Source: Sorex araneus (taxonomy: Eukaryota > Chordata > Mammalia > Eulipotyphla > Soricidae). Taken from it: a DNA stretch of 64,000 nt. Position numbers and translations under genes: made by a program. The notes under the pieces were generated by a model. That model made no database searches and was not told the origin of the DNA. It was given only the letters and a program-made list of their open reading frames with translations. The stretch spans positions 213,930,500-213,994,499 of the forward strand of contig NC_073304.1 of assembly GCF_027595985.1 (NCBI RefSeq), given 5' to 3'. This document shows positions 27,801 through 36,371 of the stretch, one piece after another. Each line of letters begins with the position of its first letter. Positions within the stretch are counted from its first letter, which is position 1.

Positions 27801-29893
27801 GGGGGGTGGGAGTGGCTGGAGCAATAGCACAGCGGGGAGGGTGTTTGCCTTGCACACAGCCGATCCGGGTTCGATTCCCAGCATCCCATATGGTCCCCTG
27901 AGCACTACCAGGGGTGATTCCTGAGTGCAAGAGCCAGAACTAACCCCTGTGCGTTACTGGGTATGACCCCCCCCCGCCAAAAAAAAAGCAAACAAAATTT
28001 ATAAAATAACATAAAGTCTATACTCAGAAAATGAGTCTATCCATTCTAGGACATGAAGGGTTTTTTTTTCCTAGGATGTCACATCAGCATTGCTGAGGGA
28101 CCATGTGGTGTCAGAGGTGGAAGCATGCCAATTATATGCCCCAGCCCTGTCAGCCAGCTCCTGAGAATTTTGAAAGTGCCTATTGGAGCCTAGAACCCTT
28201 AATTAAAAAAAAAAAAAAAGAGGACTGGAGATATAATAGAGTGGGTAGGACACTTACCCTGCAAGCAGCTGGCCTGGGTTCCGTCCCCGGCACCACATAC
28301 GGTCCCCCTGAGCACTGCCAGGAGTGATTCCTGAGCACAGCCAAGTGTGCCCCTAAACCCTCTGTCCCCACCACACCCCCTCTCCGATCCAAAAAGGGAG
28401 ACCAGGAGTAAGACCAGAGCAAACTCGCCTTCCCCCCACTCTGTTCCCTGGACAAGCCCAGTGTCCTGACGCCGTTCTCCAGAGCTGTGCTCACGAATGT
28501 GGCTCGTTGGCCCCTCGCCCTCCACAATTGCCGCCTTCCCCGCTGGCGCCCGTCTCCTGGGCCTGGGCACTCTGCACCACAGTCCTGCCTGTGTCCCCAG
28601 CCAGCCCTTTCCTCAGTGCCCCCCACTAGGGCAGGTCCTATTGGAGGCGCCACTAGCCGTAGGCGGAGGGAAGGCGGTGGGAGGGAGGACAGAGAAGAGA
28701 GAATGGAAACGGGCTGACCAATCCCGGCCTTTCCGAAGCCCCCAGAGCACTGAGGAAGGGCTGTTAAGAGGCGGCCCCTGGCCCCCAGGCAGCCTCACCT
28801 GCCTGCTCTCTCCCTCCCTCCCTCCCTCCCTAGGGCACCAGCAAGGGCAACTGCCACAGGACCTCGCGGGCAGGACGGGACCCTCTGCAGAAGGTCAGTG
28901 AGTGCCTGGAGGGGGCTTCCAGGGCATCCTGGGAAAGGCGCCACTCTGCTGCCCATGTCCATGGTGGGGGGTGGGCAGAGCAGGCTTCTCGGCACGGCCA
29001 CGAGGCAGAGGCCCCAAGGACAGTCCGGGTGCCGCTGGCCCTGGGACACCCCAAGCCACCTGAACTAGCCGAGCTCCGAGGCGCTGCCCTCTCCTCCTGC
29101 AACGGTGCAGGTCCCAGCACCAGAGCACCAGCACGAGAGCAGCGAGCTGAGGCAGGCGGGGGGAGGGCGCCCTCGTGCCACCCACATAAAAGGGCAGAAG
29201 GCAACGCGGCTGGGGTGACACTGAGCCGCCACCTGCCGTCCCACTGTTCCCCGCCCCCCCCCCCCCCCCGAGCTTGGCGCCCTCCATTCTAGCCCGGGCG
29301 CTTGGGAAGCAGGGTCAGGTGGGGACACCTTCTATTTCCCCTGGGACCTCTTCTGTTTTGGGGCCACAGCAGCAGCTGGTCCCGGCTGGGTGGTGGGGAA
29401 TCCCTCCTGGCCGAGCTCCGGCAGGGATCAAAGCACGCACGCCAGCCCTTCCCCAGGGCTCTTGTCCTCTCCTGAGGGCTACAGAAGTCACCTGATACCA
29501 AACAGGAGTCTCGCCCCACCCCACCCCCAGGACCCCCACCCTGGGTGCAAAGGGCAGGAACGGGTGCAGGCTTCCTTTGCTGGAGGGGGTCACACAATGA
29601 GCTGCCAACAGTCACGCCAAGAGCTGTCTCCTATTTTCTGGTCCTCGGCGCTCTCCTTATCCCCAAGGGGGGTCTCTGGGCTCTGCATGCAGGACCACCA
29701 CCTCCCTTCCTGGGTAGCAAGGGGCTGGGGCTGATGGTTGAATGAGGAGACAGTGGCCGTGGGACCTGATAGTCCACTGCAGTGGGAGAAGTGGGGGGCG
29801 GGGAAGGGCCTGCGGGGCGGGATGGACACTAACCACTGTGCCTGTGAAGGACTCTCCCCAGGCAGAGGGGATGAGGAGCAGGGGTCGGAGTGA
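21725..29893 (+). CDS. TAC4: TAC4, preprotachykinin-C (hemokinin/endokinin precursor), five coding exons
   Basis: Secreted neuropeptide precursor. In other mammals its amidated tachykinin acts mainly on the NK1 receptor (TACR1) and influences lymphopoiesis, inflammation and nociception. Joining 21725-21841, 24638-24731, 27385-27414, 28834-28893 and 29862-29893 gives 110 residues ending in TGA, close to human TAC4 (113 as I recall). Order: signal peptide (1 to about 19), acidic propeptide, VKR dibasic site (K54-R55), GKARQFFGLM (56-65), amidation/cleavage signal GKR (66-68), C-terminal propeptide ending DEEQGSE. All introns are GT-AG and phases match (0, 1, 1, 1). It converges on KAT7, as in human. 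The start codon is in CACCATG context with no upstream in-frame alternative. Proline at position 20 would disfavour cleavage after Ala19, so the signal peptidase site may lie a residue or two earlier. Identity is very sure; the exact mature ends are inferred. Confidence 0.96.
21948..22364. repeat. (TG)n-rich repeat in TAC4 intron 1
   Basis: About 415 bp of TG with CATG, CGTG and TCTACG/TCTGCA interruptions. The combination TGTCTACGTGTGTCTGCATG recurs at least four times (near 22071, 22119, 22260, 22311), giving a superimposed longer period. It begins about 105 bp after the exon 1 donor. Confidence 0.95.
22385..22515 (-). mobile_element. MIR SINE fragment
   Basis: GGACAAGTAAACTGAGGCAC, AGAGAAGACACATCATCAGT and CAAGGTTGTGCAGCTCC follow the reverse MIR core. 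Confidence 0.65.
22516..24637. other. TAC4 intron 1, unique part
   Basis: 2.1 kb with no SINE and no further exon recognised, unusually clean for this window. Frames of up to 242 codons (23674-24402) overlap others on both strands and have no recognisable protein features. Confidence 0.5.
24638..24731 (+). CDS. TAC4: TAC4 coding exon 2 (tachykinin peptide)
   Basis: Acceptor CTCCTCAG|GAG, donor AGAG|GTGAGT. Encodes EGALPSIQLQLQEV, the dibasic KR at 54-55, GKARQFFGLM, GKR and V-R, plus the first base of Gly71. FFGLM followed by GKR is the defining tachykinin signature: Gly66 donates the C-terminal amide and K67-R68 is the convertase site. The LQLQEVKRGKA segment aligns residue by residue with human and mouse precursors as I recall them. 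Confidence 0.97.
24732..25339. other. TAC4 intron 2, unique start
   Basis: No additional exon recognised. A poly-G run lies at 25183-25192. Confidence 0.45.
25340..25425 (-). mobile_element. short tRNA-like SINE remnant
   Basis: GTGCTGGGGATAGAACTCAG followed by CCATCTCCCCGGCCCCTCAC resembles the reverse head of the shrew SINEs. Confidence 0.4.
25470..25570 (+). mobile_element. short old shrew SINE
   Basis: AAAGGGCTGGAGGGACTGCC head, GATTTGATCCCTGGCACACG B-box region, CACTAGATGTGGTGCGCAAG end; centre deleted. Confidence 0.5.
25755..25905 (+). mobile_element. old shrew SINE
   Basis: GAGGCCAGAAACAGTACAGG head, TTTTAATCCCTGGTACTGTG B-box region, GAGCACTGCTGGGTGTGGGT end. Confidence 0.6.
25966..26026 (+). 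repeat. left arm of an inverted repeat
   Basis: Begins CCCAGATGGCACTCAGGTGG and ends TTACCAGTCGGGTTGG. Its reverse complement matches 26580-26609 joined to 26805-26838 over about 60 bp with few mismatches (shared core AGAATCCACAACA and CTGAGTGCCATCTGGG). Confidence 0.8.
26050..26205 (-). mobile_element. old shrew SINE or SINE pair
   Basis: CCCAGCAGTGCTCAGGGGCC, GGGACTATGTGGTAGTGGAC and CATCCACTGTCCAGCCC-type end; extra CAGTGCTGGGGACACCCAGG before the body. Confidence 0.55.
26394..26571 (-). mobile_element. shrew SINE type 1
   Basis: TTTTTGAGACTCACCTGGTG start, GGACCATATGGGATACTGGG-like centre, GCTGTACTATCTCTCTGGTC end. Confidence 0.85.
26580..26838 (-). repeat. right arm of the inverted repeat, split by a SINE
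   Basis: Outer parts 26580-26609 and 26805-26838 form the second arm, in reverse orientation to 25966-26026. The SINE at 26610-26790 inserted into this arm and duplicated AGAATCCACAACAA. Confidence 0.8.
26610..26790 (+). mobile_element. shrew SINE type 1 with target-site duplication
   Basis: Full-length copy with an 18-base A tail. AGAATCCACAACAA flanks it at 26596-26609 and 26791-26804. Little divergence from consensus, so it is young. Confidence 0.95.
26862..27000 (-). mobile_element. old shrew SINE
   Basis: TTTGGGCCCTACCCGGCGGT start, GTGCAGGGCAAGTGCCCTGC, GGCGATCTCTCCAGGCCCC end. Confidence 0.75.
27385..27414 (+). CDS. TAC4: TAC4 coding exon 3 (30-bp micro-exon)
   Basis: Acceptor TTTCCCCAG|GATACCC, donor ACAG|GTAAGG. 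Encodes the end of Gly71, then YPPIQLERT and the first base of Gly81. Phase 1 on both sides, so skipping keeps the frame; alternative use of this region is known in human TAC4 transcripts. Short, but supported by strong splice signals and by frame continuity with exons 2 and 4. Confidence 0.88.
27470..27627 (-). mobile_element. shrew SINE type 1, diverged
   Basis: CTCACACCCCGCTGTGTTCA start, CTCCTGGCTCTGCACTCAGG, GGGTTCGAACCTGAGTCGGC B box. Confidence 0.8.
27811..27997 (+). mobile_element. shrew SINE type 1
   Basis: GTGGCTGGAGCAATAGCACA head, CCGGGTTCGATTCCCAGCAT B box, GTATGACCCCCCCCCGCCAA end (C expansion inside the usual GTGACCC). Confidence 0.9.
28220..28362 (+). mobile_element. shrew SINE type 1, diverged
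   Basis: AGGACTGGAGATATAATAGA head, GGGTTCCGTCCCCGGCACCA B box; inserted beside a poly-A run at 28205-28219. Confidence 0.8.
28363..28833. other. TAC4 intron 3, unique part with (CCCT)n acceptor tract
   Basis: No other exon seen. The last 24 bases before the exon 4 acceptor are a near-perfect (CCCT)n repeat (28809-28831) that serves as polypyrimidine tract. Confidence 0.6.
28834..28893 (+). CDS. TAC4: TAC4 coding exon 4 (C-terminal propeptide)
   Basis: Acceptor CCCTCCCTAG|GGCACC, donor AGAAG|GTCAGT. Encodes Gly81 (end), HQQGQLPQDLAGRTGPSAE and the start of Gly101. The stretch LPQDLAGRTGPSAEG aligns with human FQGLLGKRSLFTEG and mouse VQDLLGTRGLSIEG as I recall them, which fixes the identity. 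The human GLLGKR amidation signal is replaced by DLAGRT. Confidence 0.9.
28894..29861. other. TAC4 intron 4, SINE-free
   Basis: No repeat family or extra exon recognised; a C run lies at 29253-29269. Confidence 0.5.
29862..29893 (+). CDS. TAC4: TAC4 terminal coding exon 5
   Basis: Acceptor CTCTCCCCAG|GCAGAG. Encodes the end of Gly101, then RGDEEQGSE and TGA at 29891-29893. The human precursor ends REDEAQGSE, so the last residues anchor both the reading frame and the exon choice. Confidence 0.93.
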
Positions 29894-30215
29894 GACCCCC
29901 ACCACCCGCCACCTGGAGAACGGACCCCCCTATCCCCGACCTGGACATTGAAGCCGACCAGCGCCTGGCCAGCCACCCTCCCTGTCTCCTGGGCTCCACG
30001 CTGGCGTGTCCCCCAGGCCGCAGGGACGCCTGGGCTCCTCGGGGCCTGGCCTCAGGCAGCCACCGGGCACTCAGGGTGCAGCTGGAGTGACCCGCCCTGC
30101 CCCCCTGCGTGGGCAGCCCCGTCTCCTCGCCGCCTAGCAGCAGCGCGCCTGCGCCCTGCTCGACTCTGTGCCCGGAATGTGGCGAGGACTCAATAAATGG
30201 ATGCTGAGCGAATGG
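29894..30215 (+). other. TAC4: TAC4 3' UTR
   Basis: About 320 bp of unique GC-rich DNA from the stop codon to shortly after the polyadenylation signal. No SINE. The end position is estimated from the signal. Confidence 0.75.
30192..30197 (+). terminator. TAC4: TAC4 polyadenylation signal AATAAA
   Basis: Canonical AATAAA about 300 bp after the stop codon, in otherwise GC-rich DNA where the hexamer is not expected by chance. Cleavage probably falls near 30210-30215. Confidence 0.85.
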
Positions 30216-31003
30216 CTTCTTCTCTGGCGCTCGGCAGAGGGCAGGGTGGGCTGGGCACATCCACAGGTGACCTTTCCCGTGACAGTAAAGGACATTTCCC
30301 TGGGCTGGGGAGCTTGGGACACGGGTAGTGACCACATGGAGACACCCTGCGGGCTGGAGGTGACGGTGCTGGCGTGGGGCGGGGCGGGGGAGGAGGGCAG
30401 CGGAGGGGGGGTCCCCTTCCCTGAGGGCTGCTAGGAGGCCCCAGCCCGAAAGCACCGCCGGCTCCCAAAGTCATGATCCCAAGGACCCCAAACTCCCGGT
30501 CCCAGGTCCTTCGCTGGCTCTCGGGCATATGGTTCCCCCACCAACGGCCGCACTCTGGGGACATGGTTCCCATCATGCTAAGCGCAGAGTCGGTGAGCCA
30601 GAGCCCAGCATGTCCTGCTAACGGGGGGGCCACTGTCCGGGCCCCAGCGGCTCAGAGCCAGGTCAGAGACACAGCGAAGCCTAGAGCACACACCTAGGTA
30701 ATGAGAACCGAGGGGTCCCCCAAAGGGAGCTGAGTGGCCGTCACAGCGATGGGTGGTTCCTCCACCACGAGGCCTTACACTTCCTGTGTCTCGGTCCTTG
30801 TCTCACAGGCTGCTGGCCCTGGTTCAACCCCTGGCACCCCAGGGTGGCCTGAGAACTGCTGGCACTACAGGGCAGAGCAGGGCTACCATCTCAAGCCCCC
30901 GCATTGAGCCCATCAGTCCCGTTGGCTGGGGAAATGCCAGACCCCTGAGCACCAGCTGGGAATCCTTCCTCCTCAAAAGGGATGGATTAGAAGCTTTTCG
31001 AGT
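30216..31003. other. TAC4-KAT7 intergenic DNA, unique
   Basis: No gene or repeat recognised. Confidence 0.5.
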
Positions 31004-31156
31004 TGGGGACCGGAGAGATAATACAGCGGGTAGAGTGTTTGCCTTGCATGCAGCTGACCTGAGTTCAATCTCTGGCACCCCAGACGGTTCTCTGAGCACT
31101 GCCAAGAGTGAGGAGTTTTGGCATCGCCAGGTTTGACTGAAAGACCAGAAAAAATT
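31004..31156 (+). mobile_element. shrew SINE type 1, diverged
   Basis: GGGGACCGGAGAGATAATAC head, CTGAGTTCAATCTCTGGCAC B box, GCCAGGTTTGACTGAAAGAC end. Confidence 0.85.
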
Positions 31157-31240
31157 ATTTCAGATTTTATTGGCAGGAGTGGGGCTGGGATCAGCCTCTT
31201 ACATGCAAAGAACACACTCAGTCCATTGAGTTATTGCTCC

Positions 31241-31260
31241 TCTGTGTGTGTGTGTGTGTG
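31241..31260. repeat. short (TG)n microsatellite
   Basis: Ten TG units in otherwise unique sequence. Confidence 0.9.
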
Positions 31261-31728
31261 TCCCTCCCTTCAAGCCAGGAGTTGTTCTCAGACCAACTCG
31301 ACCAAGTGCCCTGAACGAGTCTCAGGTCTTGTCTTCCTTGTCTTCCCCTTGTCAGTGAGGAATGAGGGGCTGGAGACAACCCCAGACAAACCTCTCCGGA
31401 CATGGAGCATTTCCCATAAACGTGCTTCATTCCCTCCACTCACCTCCCAACCCGCTGGGCACCCCCAGCGCCGCCCCCACCTCACCCCACGGGCCCTGTT
31501 CACCCTGGGAGGCGTGAACAACCCAAGCTGAAGAGCCAAATGGAAGATAATTTTATTCTTGTGTCTGAAGTTGGGTGGTTTTTTTTAATTTTTATTTTTT
31601 TATTTTTTTTTATTTTTGAAAACCAAATCTACCGTCTTCTTAGCATGCTTCCCCTTGAGGCTGCACTCAGCTAGCATGTGGCTACCCTCCTTCCAGAGAG
31701 AAGTACTGGGGCAGAAATGGGCCCTGAG

Positions 31729-31910
31729 GGGCTGGAGCAATAGCACAGCGGGTAGGGCGTTTGCCTTGCACGTAGCCGACCCGGGTTCAATTCCCAGCAT
31801 CCCATATGGTCCCCTGAGCACCGCCAGGAGTGATTCCTGAGTGCAGAGCCAGGAGTAACCCCTGTGCATCACCGGGTGTGACCCAAAAAGCAAAAAAAAA
31901 AAAAAAAAAA
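31729..31910 (+). mobile_element. shrew SINE type 1 with perfect target-site duplication
   Basis: Near-consensus copy with ~18-base A tail. GAAATGGGCCCTGAG flanks it at 31714-31728 and 31911-31925. One of the youngest insertions here. Confidence 0.97.
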
Positions 31911-32109
31911 GAAATGGGCCCTGAGCCCGATAACCTAATCGAGGGGAGGGGGCTCTGCCCAGCCACCTCTGTCCTTCCATATCCCTCCCAAGCCCACCAG
32001 GGTCAGCTGCGGGATTATTACCGAGAATGCTGGGCCCTTCTCATCCTGGCAGACCCTCACTCAGAGGCCAGTGTCTCGGGAGAGGCTGGGCAGCCTGGGA
32101 GCTACCAGC

Positions 32110-32700
32110 CGATGCCCCACTCCCAGTCCTGGCACACTGCCCCTGCAGCACCGGTTATTCAAGCCCCGACCACCTCACACCCCTCCCCCCAGCCCCCTGC
32201 GAAGAGGAGCTGCTTCCCGAACAGTCTGAGAATTCAACATGTCTCCACACTGAACTTGACCTATTACCCCCAAGCTCCTCACCCGCACACCCATCTCTCC
32301 TCATGGCACCCCCATGTGGCCAGTGGCCCAAACTTGAAATCTGGGAGCTACCTTCTATTTTTTTGTTTTGAAAAACAACATGGTGCTCAGGGGTTGGTGA
32401 CTCCTGGCAGGGCTCAGGGGACCATACGGGATGCAGAGGATCGAATCCAGGTCAATGGTGTGCAAGGCAAGAGCCGGACCCGCTGTACTATGGCTCCGGC
32501 CTAGCTACCTTCCATTTCCTCCTGCCCCTTCCCCTGCCCGGGGAGTAACCCCGCGAGACTACCAGATACCCACCCCAACCACCTTCCACCCAGAGCATGA
32601 CCTTTGAAAATGGAAACTAGGCTCCTGGCCTTCCCCATTGGCCAGGCTGGGATGACTGACATTCCTTGGAGGCCTCCAGGCACTGGGTGATCTTTCCCCT
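32110..32700. mobile_element. probable L2-type LINE relic interrupted by a SINE
   Basis: CAAACTTGAAATCTGGGAGC followed, after the SINE, by CCATTTCCTCCTGCCCCTTC resembles an old LINE region of L2 type. Assignment is tentative and borders are approximate. Confidence 0.35.
32361..32502 (-). mobile_element. shrew SINE type 1 with target-site duplication
   Basis: Reverse copy. AGCTACCTTCTATTT at 32346-32360 and AGCTACCTTCCATTT at 32503-32517 flank it (one mismatch). Confidence 0.9.
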
Positions 32701-33228
32701 CCATCAGGCTGCCCACAGGCCCTCAGAGCCAGAGTTGCTGCCTTGGGGCCTGGACCCAGGTTCCACGTGAACCCTGCCCCGGCCCCACCACTCCTCCTGC
32801 TCCACTCCTCCAGGTCCCAGGCTCAAGTCAGGCCTTCCAGAGAAGCGCCTTCTCCATAACCAAGTCTAACCAGTTCGCTCATGAGCCCCCACATCGCGTC
32901 CTAATTCCCTCACGGCACCGACAGTTTAGCAAGCAGGTTGCAACCTGTCTCCTGCAGGAGCCTCTTGAAGTTCCACATCTCTCGCATGCCACTCAGCGAA
33001 CATTTCTCTACATGTCAGGCATTCCACAAGACGTTTACCCTCATAACTCTTCTTTCTTCTTTCTGTTTCAAGTCATACAAGAAACGGCCACCTCCCCCGT
33101 TGTTGGGCCTATGCCCTAATGGTACAGGTAAGTCTCAAGTGGAATGGTCAAGACTCCACATCCTTGTAATGTGCAGCTTGGCTATGTTTGAGTAGGTAGG
33201 GAAGCAACATTTCTTTTCAGCATACAAA
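32701..33228. other. unique intergenic DNA
   Basis: No gene or repeat recognised. Confidence 0.45.
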
Positions 33229-33404
33229 TTTTGTTTTTCGGGCTATACCTAGTGGTGCTCACGGTCTGGTTTGAAAAACATTACTCCTTACTCCTGGCCG
33301 TGTTTAGAGTTCACGCCTAGCAGGGCTCAGGGGACCCAATGAGATGCAGAGGATGGCATGCATGCCAGGCAAGTGCCCTACCTGCTGTACAGTCGCTCCA
33401 GCCC
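33229..33404 (-). mobile_element. shrew SINE type 1, diverged
   Basis: TTTTTCGGGCTATACCTAGT start, CAGGGCTCAGGGGACCCAAT centre, GTACAGTCGCTCCAGCCC end. Confidence 0.85.
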
Positions 33405-35084
33405 AGCACACCAGGTTTTAAAGAGACTCCTGCCAAAGAAATCCTTTTAGGAATCCCAAAAGGGAGAGTTCAAGAAGCTACGAAATCACGAAACATGCTA
33501 ATATTTAACTTAAACTCGGTGTTTTCCAAATTTGATTACTGTAACCTTTTTGGCCCCAAATACCTGTGTTCAATGGGACACTTCGGGGAATGCAGGCGTG
33601 GAAGTTCTCCCAGTCGGAACAGGACTGGGGTGAGACTAATCCAGTTACACGCTGAGGGGGTGCAGAGGGACCGGGGACGTTCTGCACTTAATCAGCTTAT
33701 GGAATGACCTGATAGCCAGGACCCACATGACCTCAACCCAGTGAGCCACAGGTAAGTGGTGAAGTCTTGATCATTTACAGGAGCTGGGCTCTGCCATGAG
33801 GATGCCCCACAGGGGCTGGCGCGGGAACAGAGGCTCCCTGGAGCTAGACGGGTGGGCACTGGGCCTCCTCAGGGCACCTGACTTCCCACTCCCCTGAATC
33901 AGTTTTTGACAAGGTCCAACTGAATCTCAGGCTACTCGGTTTCACGTGTTTACCTACTGCTGCCTTATCAAACCATCCTAAAACAAATGGTTACACCCTC
34001 AGCATCCCTTAGGCTGGCAGCCCTGGGCTCCATGTTTGTTTCTACAGCTTGCTATGGTGTCCAGCATAACTTGGGTGGGAGTTCGGAGACTGGGTTTTTC
34101 CGTGTGCTTGGCGGGACGATGGTTCTACACAAGAGCACTTACTTGGTTCCCCGCTGTTCGGCGCGAGCCTCCTACGAGTCTGGAAGCATGCCAGTTGGCT
34201 GGTACCAGCCAGAATGGAAGCCAACAGGCCCTCACTTCATTCACCAGCCCTCCAGAGGCCTCTCCCTTGCTGAGAGGAGCAAACCCAGAGGGGAGGTGTC
34301 CTCGGTCATTTCTCTGGTGACCGGCCACACCTCTGCTGTGAGGGGTGCAGGTTTCTAATAACAGTAACAGGGTAAACAGAAGGTGGGTTGGTTCCGGAAA
34401 CAAACGCCCAGTTAAGAAAAGCCGGCTTCTTGGAACGACCAAGTCGTCAAGGATCAAGGATATAGGTGTTTACATCTCACATGGGCGTTCAGGAGGAGCA
34501 ACAGAGCCAGAGTTGCACAATGGTCCGGGTTATTTTCTTCCCTGCTCTGGGACACAAATAACCCCGCCCCAGCTGGTGGCAGCGTGGCCATCTTCATCTA
34601 AGCAGAAGGCACTGCTGAAGGCAGAAGTGACAAACCGGCGATTCACCACCCATCTGTCTCCTTCTTAGTGACACTGACGTTTGGATCAAGGTTGCCACAA
34701 AGAGGGCAATTTCAAGGATGGGCTGCAGGAAGTGGTCATACCTCAAAAATAGAAGAATTTTTACATGGCAAAGATGAGTGAAGCCCTCATTCTCCAGTTC
34801 CCCTAACAAAGCTTTCTCAAGGTGTTTCATACTTCATTTGCCACAAGAAACACGCGTGGCATCTTTTATGAACGGGTGCCTGGGAGCTGTGTCGTGTGTG
34901 GGCAAGCTGACACGGGGCCATGCCAGACTTCTGTGCCATCAGGGCACCTCTTCAGAGCTCCTACTGAAGAGTCAGGCCGGGGGTGATAGTCAGAGGCAGC
35001 ATCCCTTGCTGAGGTTTGCTGAGTCAGGGTTTGCTTCTTAACCTCAAGTCCAAGAATATTTTCGTGTGAAGAGATAAAACTAAA
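33405..35084. other. intergenic DNA, possibly with an old unassigned repeat
   Basis: No exon seen. 33955-34300 (CTGCTGCCTTATCAAACCAT, TTCCGTGTGCTTGGCGGGAC) has the feel of an ancient interspersed repeat, but I cannot name the family. Confidence 0.4.
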
Positions 35085-35168
35085 TTTGGGGGAGCAAGCC
35101 TGAGCATTTGCCTTACATGCGGCTGACCCAGGTTCAATCCCTGAGCATCATCGGGTGTGGCCCCAAAT
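35085..35168 (+). mobile_element. shrew SINE with large internal deletion
   Basis: TGAGCATTTGCCTTACATGC head and CAGGTTCAATCCC B box, joined directly to GAGCATCATCGGGTGTGGCC; the central ~75 bp are absent. Confidence 0.75.
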
Positions 35169-35544
35169 CTTCATTTATCACCTTGAGCTCCAGGTTTCCT
35201 CCTACAAAGCCTGCTAGTACCTACTGCAGGCCTCGGCCAAGGCTAGAGGGGGGCAGTGTGCAGACCCCAGAAATCTAGTTTCAGCAGCTGGGGCAGGGGC
35301 AAGACTGCGGCAATCTTCTGTTCTAAAAGGAGGTCTGCTTTTATTTTTAGAAGAGGATAGAGGTCAGCACCAGGGCTTCTTGGGAGCCAGACTGCAGGAA
35401 ACTTCCAGTACTCTGACCTCTCAACATTCCGCTGTCAAGACCCATTATTACCGACTCCCATTTTTGCAAAATGAAAGCAGAACTTCCCCTGATAGACACT
35501 GAACAGGGAGTTGGACACATCACTCTAAGGGGATGGAAAAGCCT
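35169..35544. other. unique intergenic DNA
   Basis: No gene or repeat recognised. Confidence 0.45.
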
Positions 35545-35716
35545 TTTTTTTTTCCTTTTTGGGTCACACCTGGCAATGCACAGTGGTTACTCCTGGCTCT
35601 GCACTCAGGAATTACTCCTGGTGGTGCTCAGGGGACCATATGGGATGCTGGGATTTGAACCCGGGTTGGCCGCGAGCAAGGCAAACACCCTACCTGCTGT
35701 GCTGTCGCTCCAGACC
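35545..35716 (-). mobile_element. shrew SINE type 1
   Basis: Near-consensus reverse copy: CCTTTTTGGGTCACACCTGG, GGGATTTGAACCCGGGTTGG, GTGCTGTCGCTCCAGACCC. Confidence 0.92.
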
Positions 35717-36371
35717 CGAATGTGGTGTTTCTTTATCCCACCCATCACTCCCAGGTAGTGAAAGAGCAGGACTCTTGACTTTGCTGCACAGGAGGGCCCC
35801 AGTGTCCACCAGGATGGGGTGTCACCAACAATGGCCACGGTGAGCAGAACCACCCAGCTAATATGATTTCCATAGTAAGTGCATCTCCTCAACTGGGTAA
35901 ATACTACAGGAAAATGCACCTCACCCCAGAAAACGCAGTGACTTGCTACGGGCTGTGCTGGGGTCTGCACACTGCCCCCTCTAGCCCTGGCCATAGGAGG
36001 AAACCTGGATGGAGACTAGACCTCTTCCCTGCAGGGACCTATGGGACCTCATCTACCTGAACTGCCTACAGACCCCTCTCATGTGGAAAGTGGAGGAAAA
36101 TGAATGACACTACTGTTGAAAAATGAGGACTATTGTTTACAGCTATGGATATCTACTGCAACTAGCGTGAGCCCAGGAGAATTTATACCACCAGACAAGT
36201 CCAGGGTAAGCGCTCCCTCTATGGACAGCCTGAATCACAGGAAAACCCAACCCGTGGCCACTCACCACACCCAACAGTTTAACAGGTAGAAAGTGAGTCT
36301 CCAGTGCATCTACTATTAGTGGCAGGTCATCGACACATTTTCATACATAAATGAGAGCCCCCGGTGAGACA
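35717..36371. other. unique DNA downstream of KAT7
   Basis: No gene recognised between the young SINE and the KAT7 poly-A site. Confidence 0.45.
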
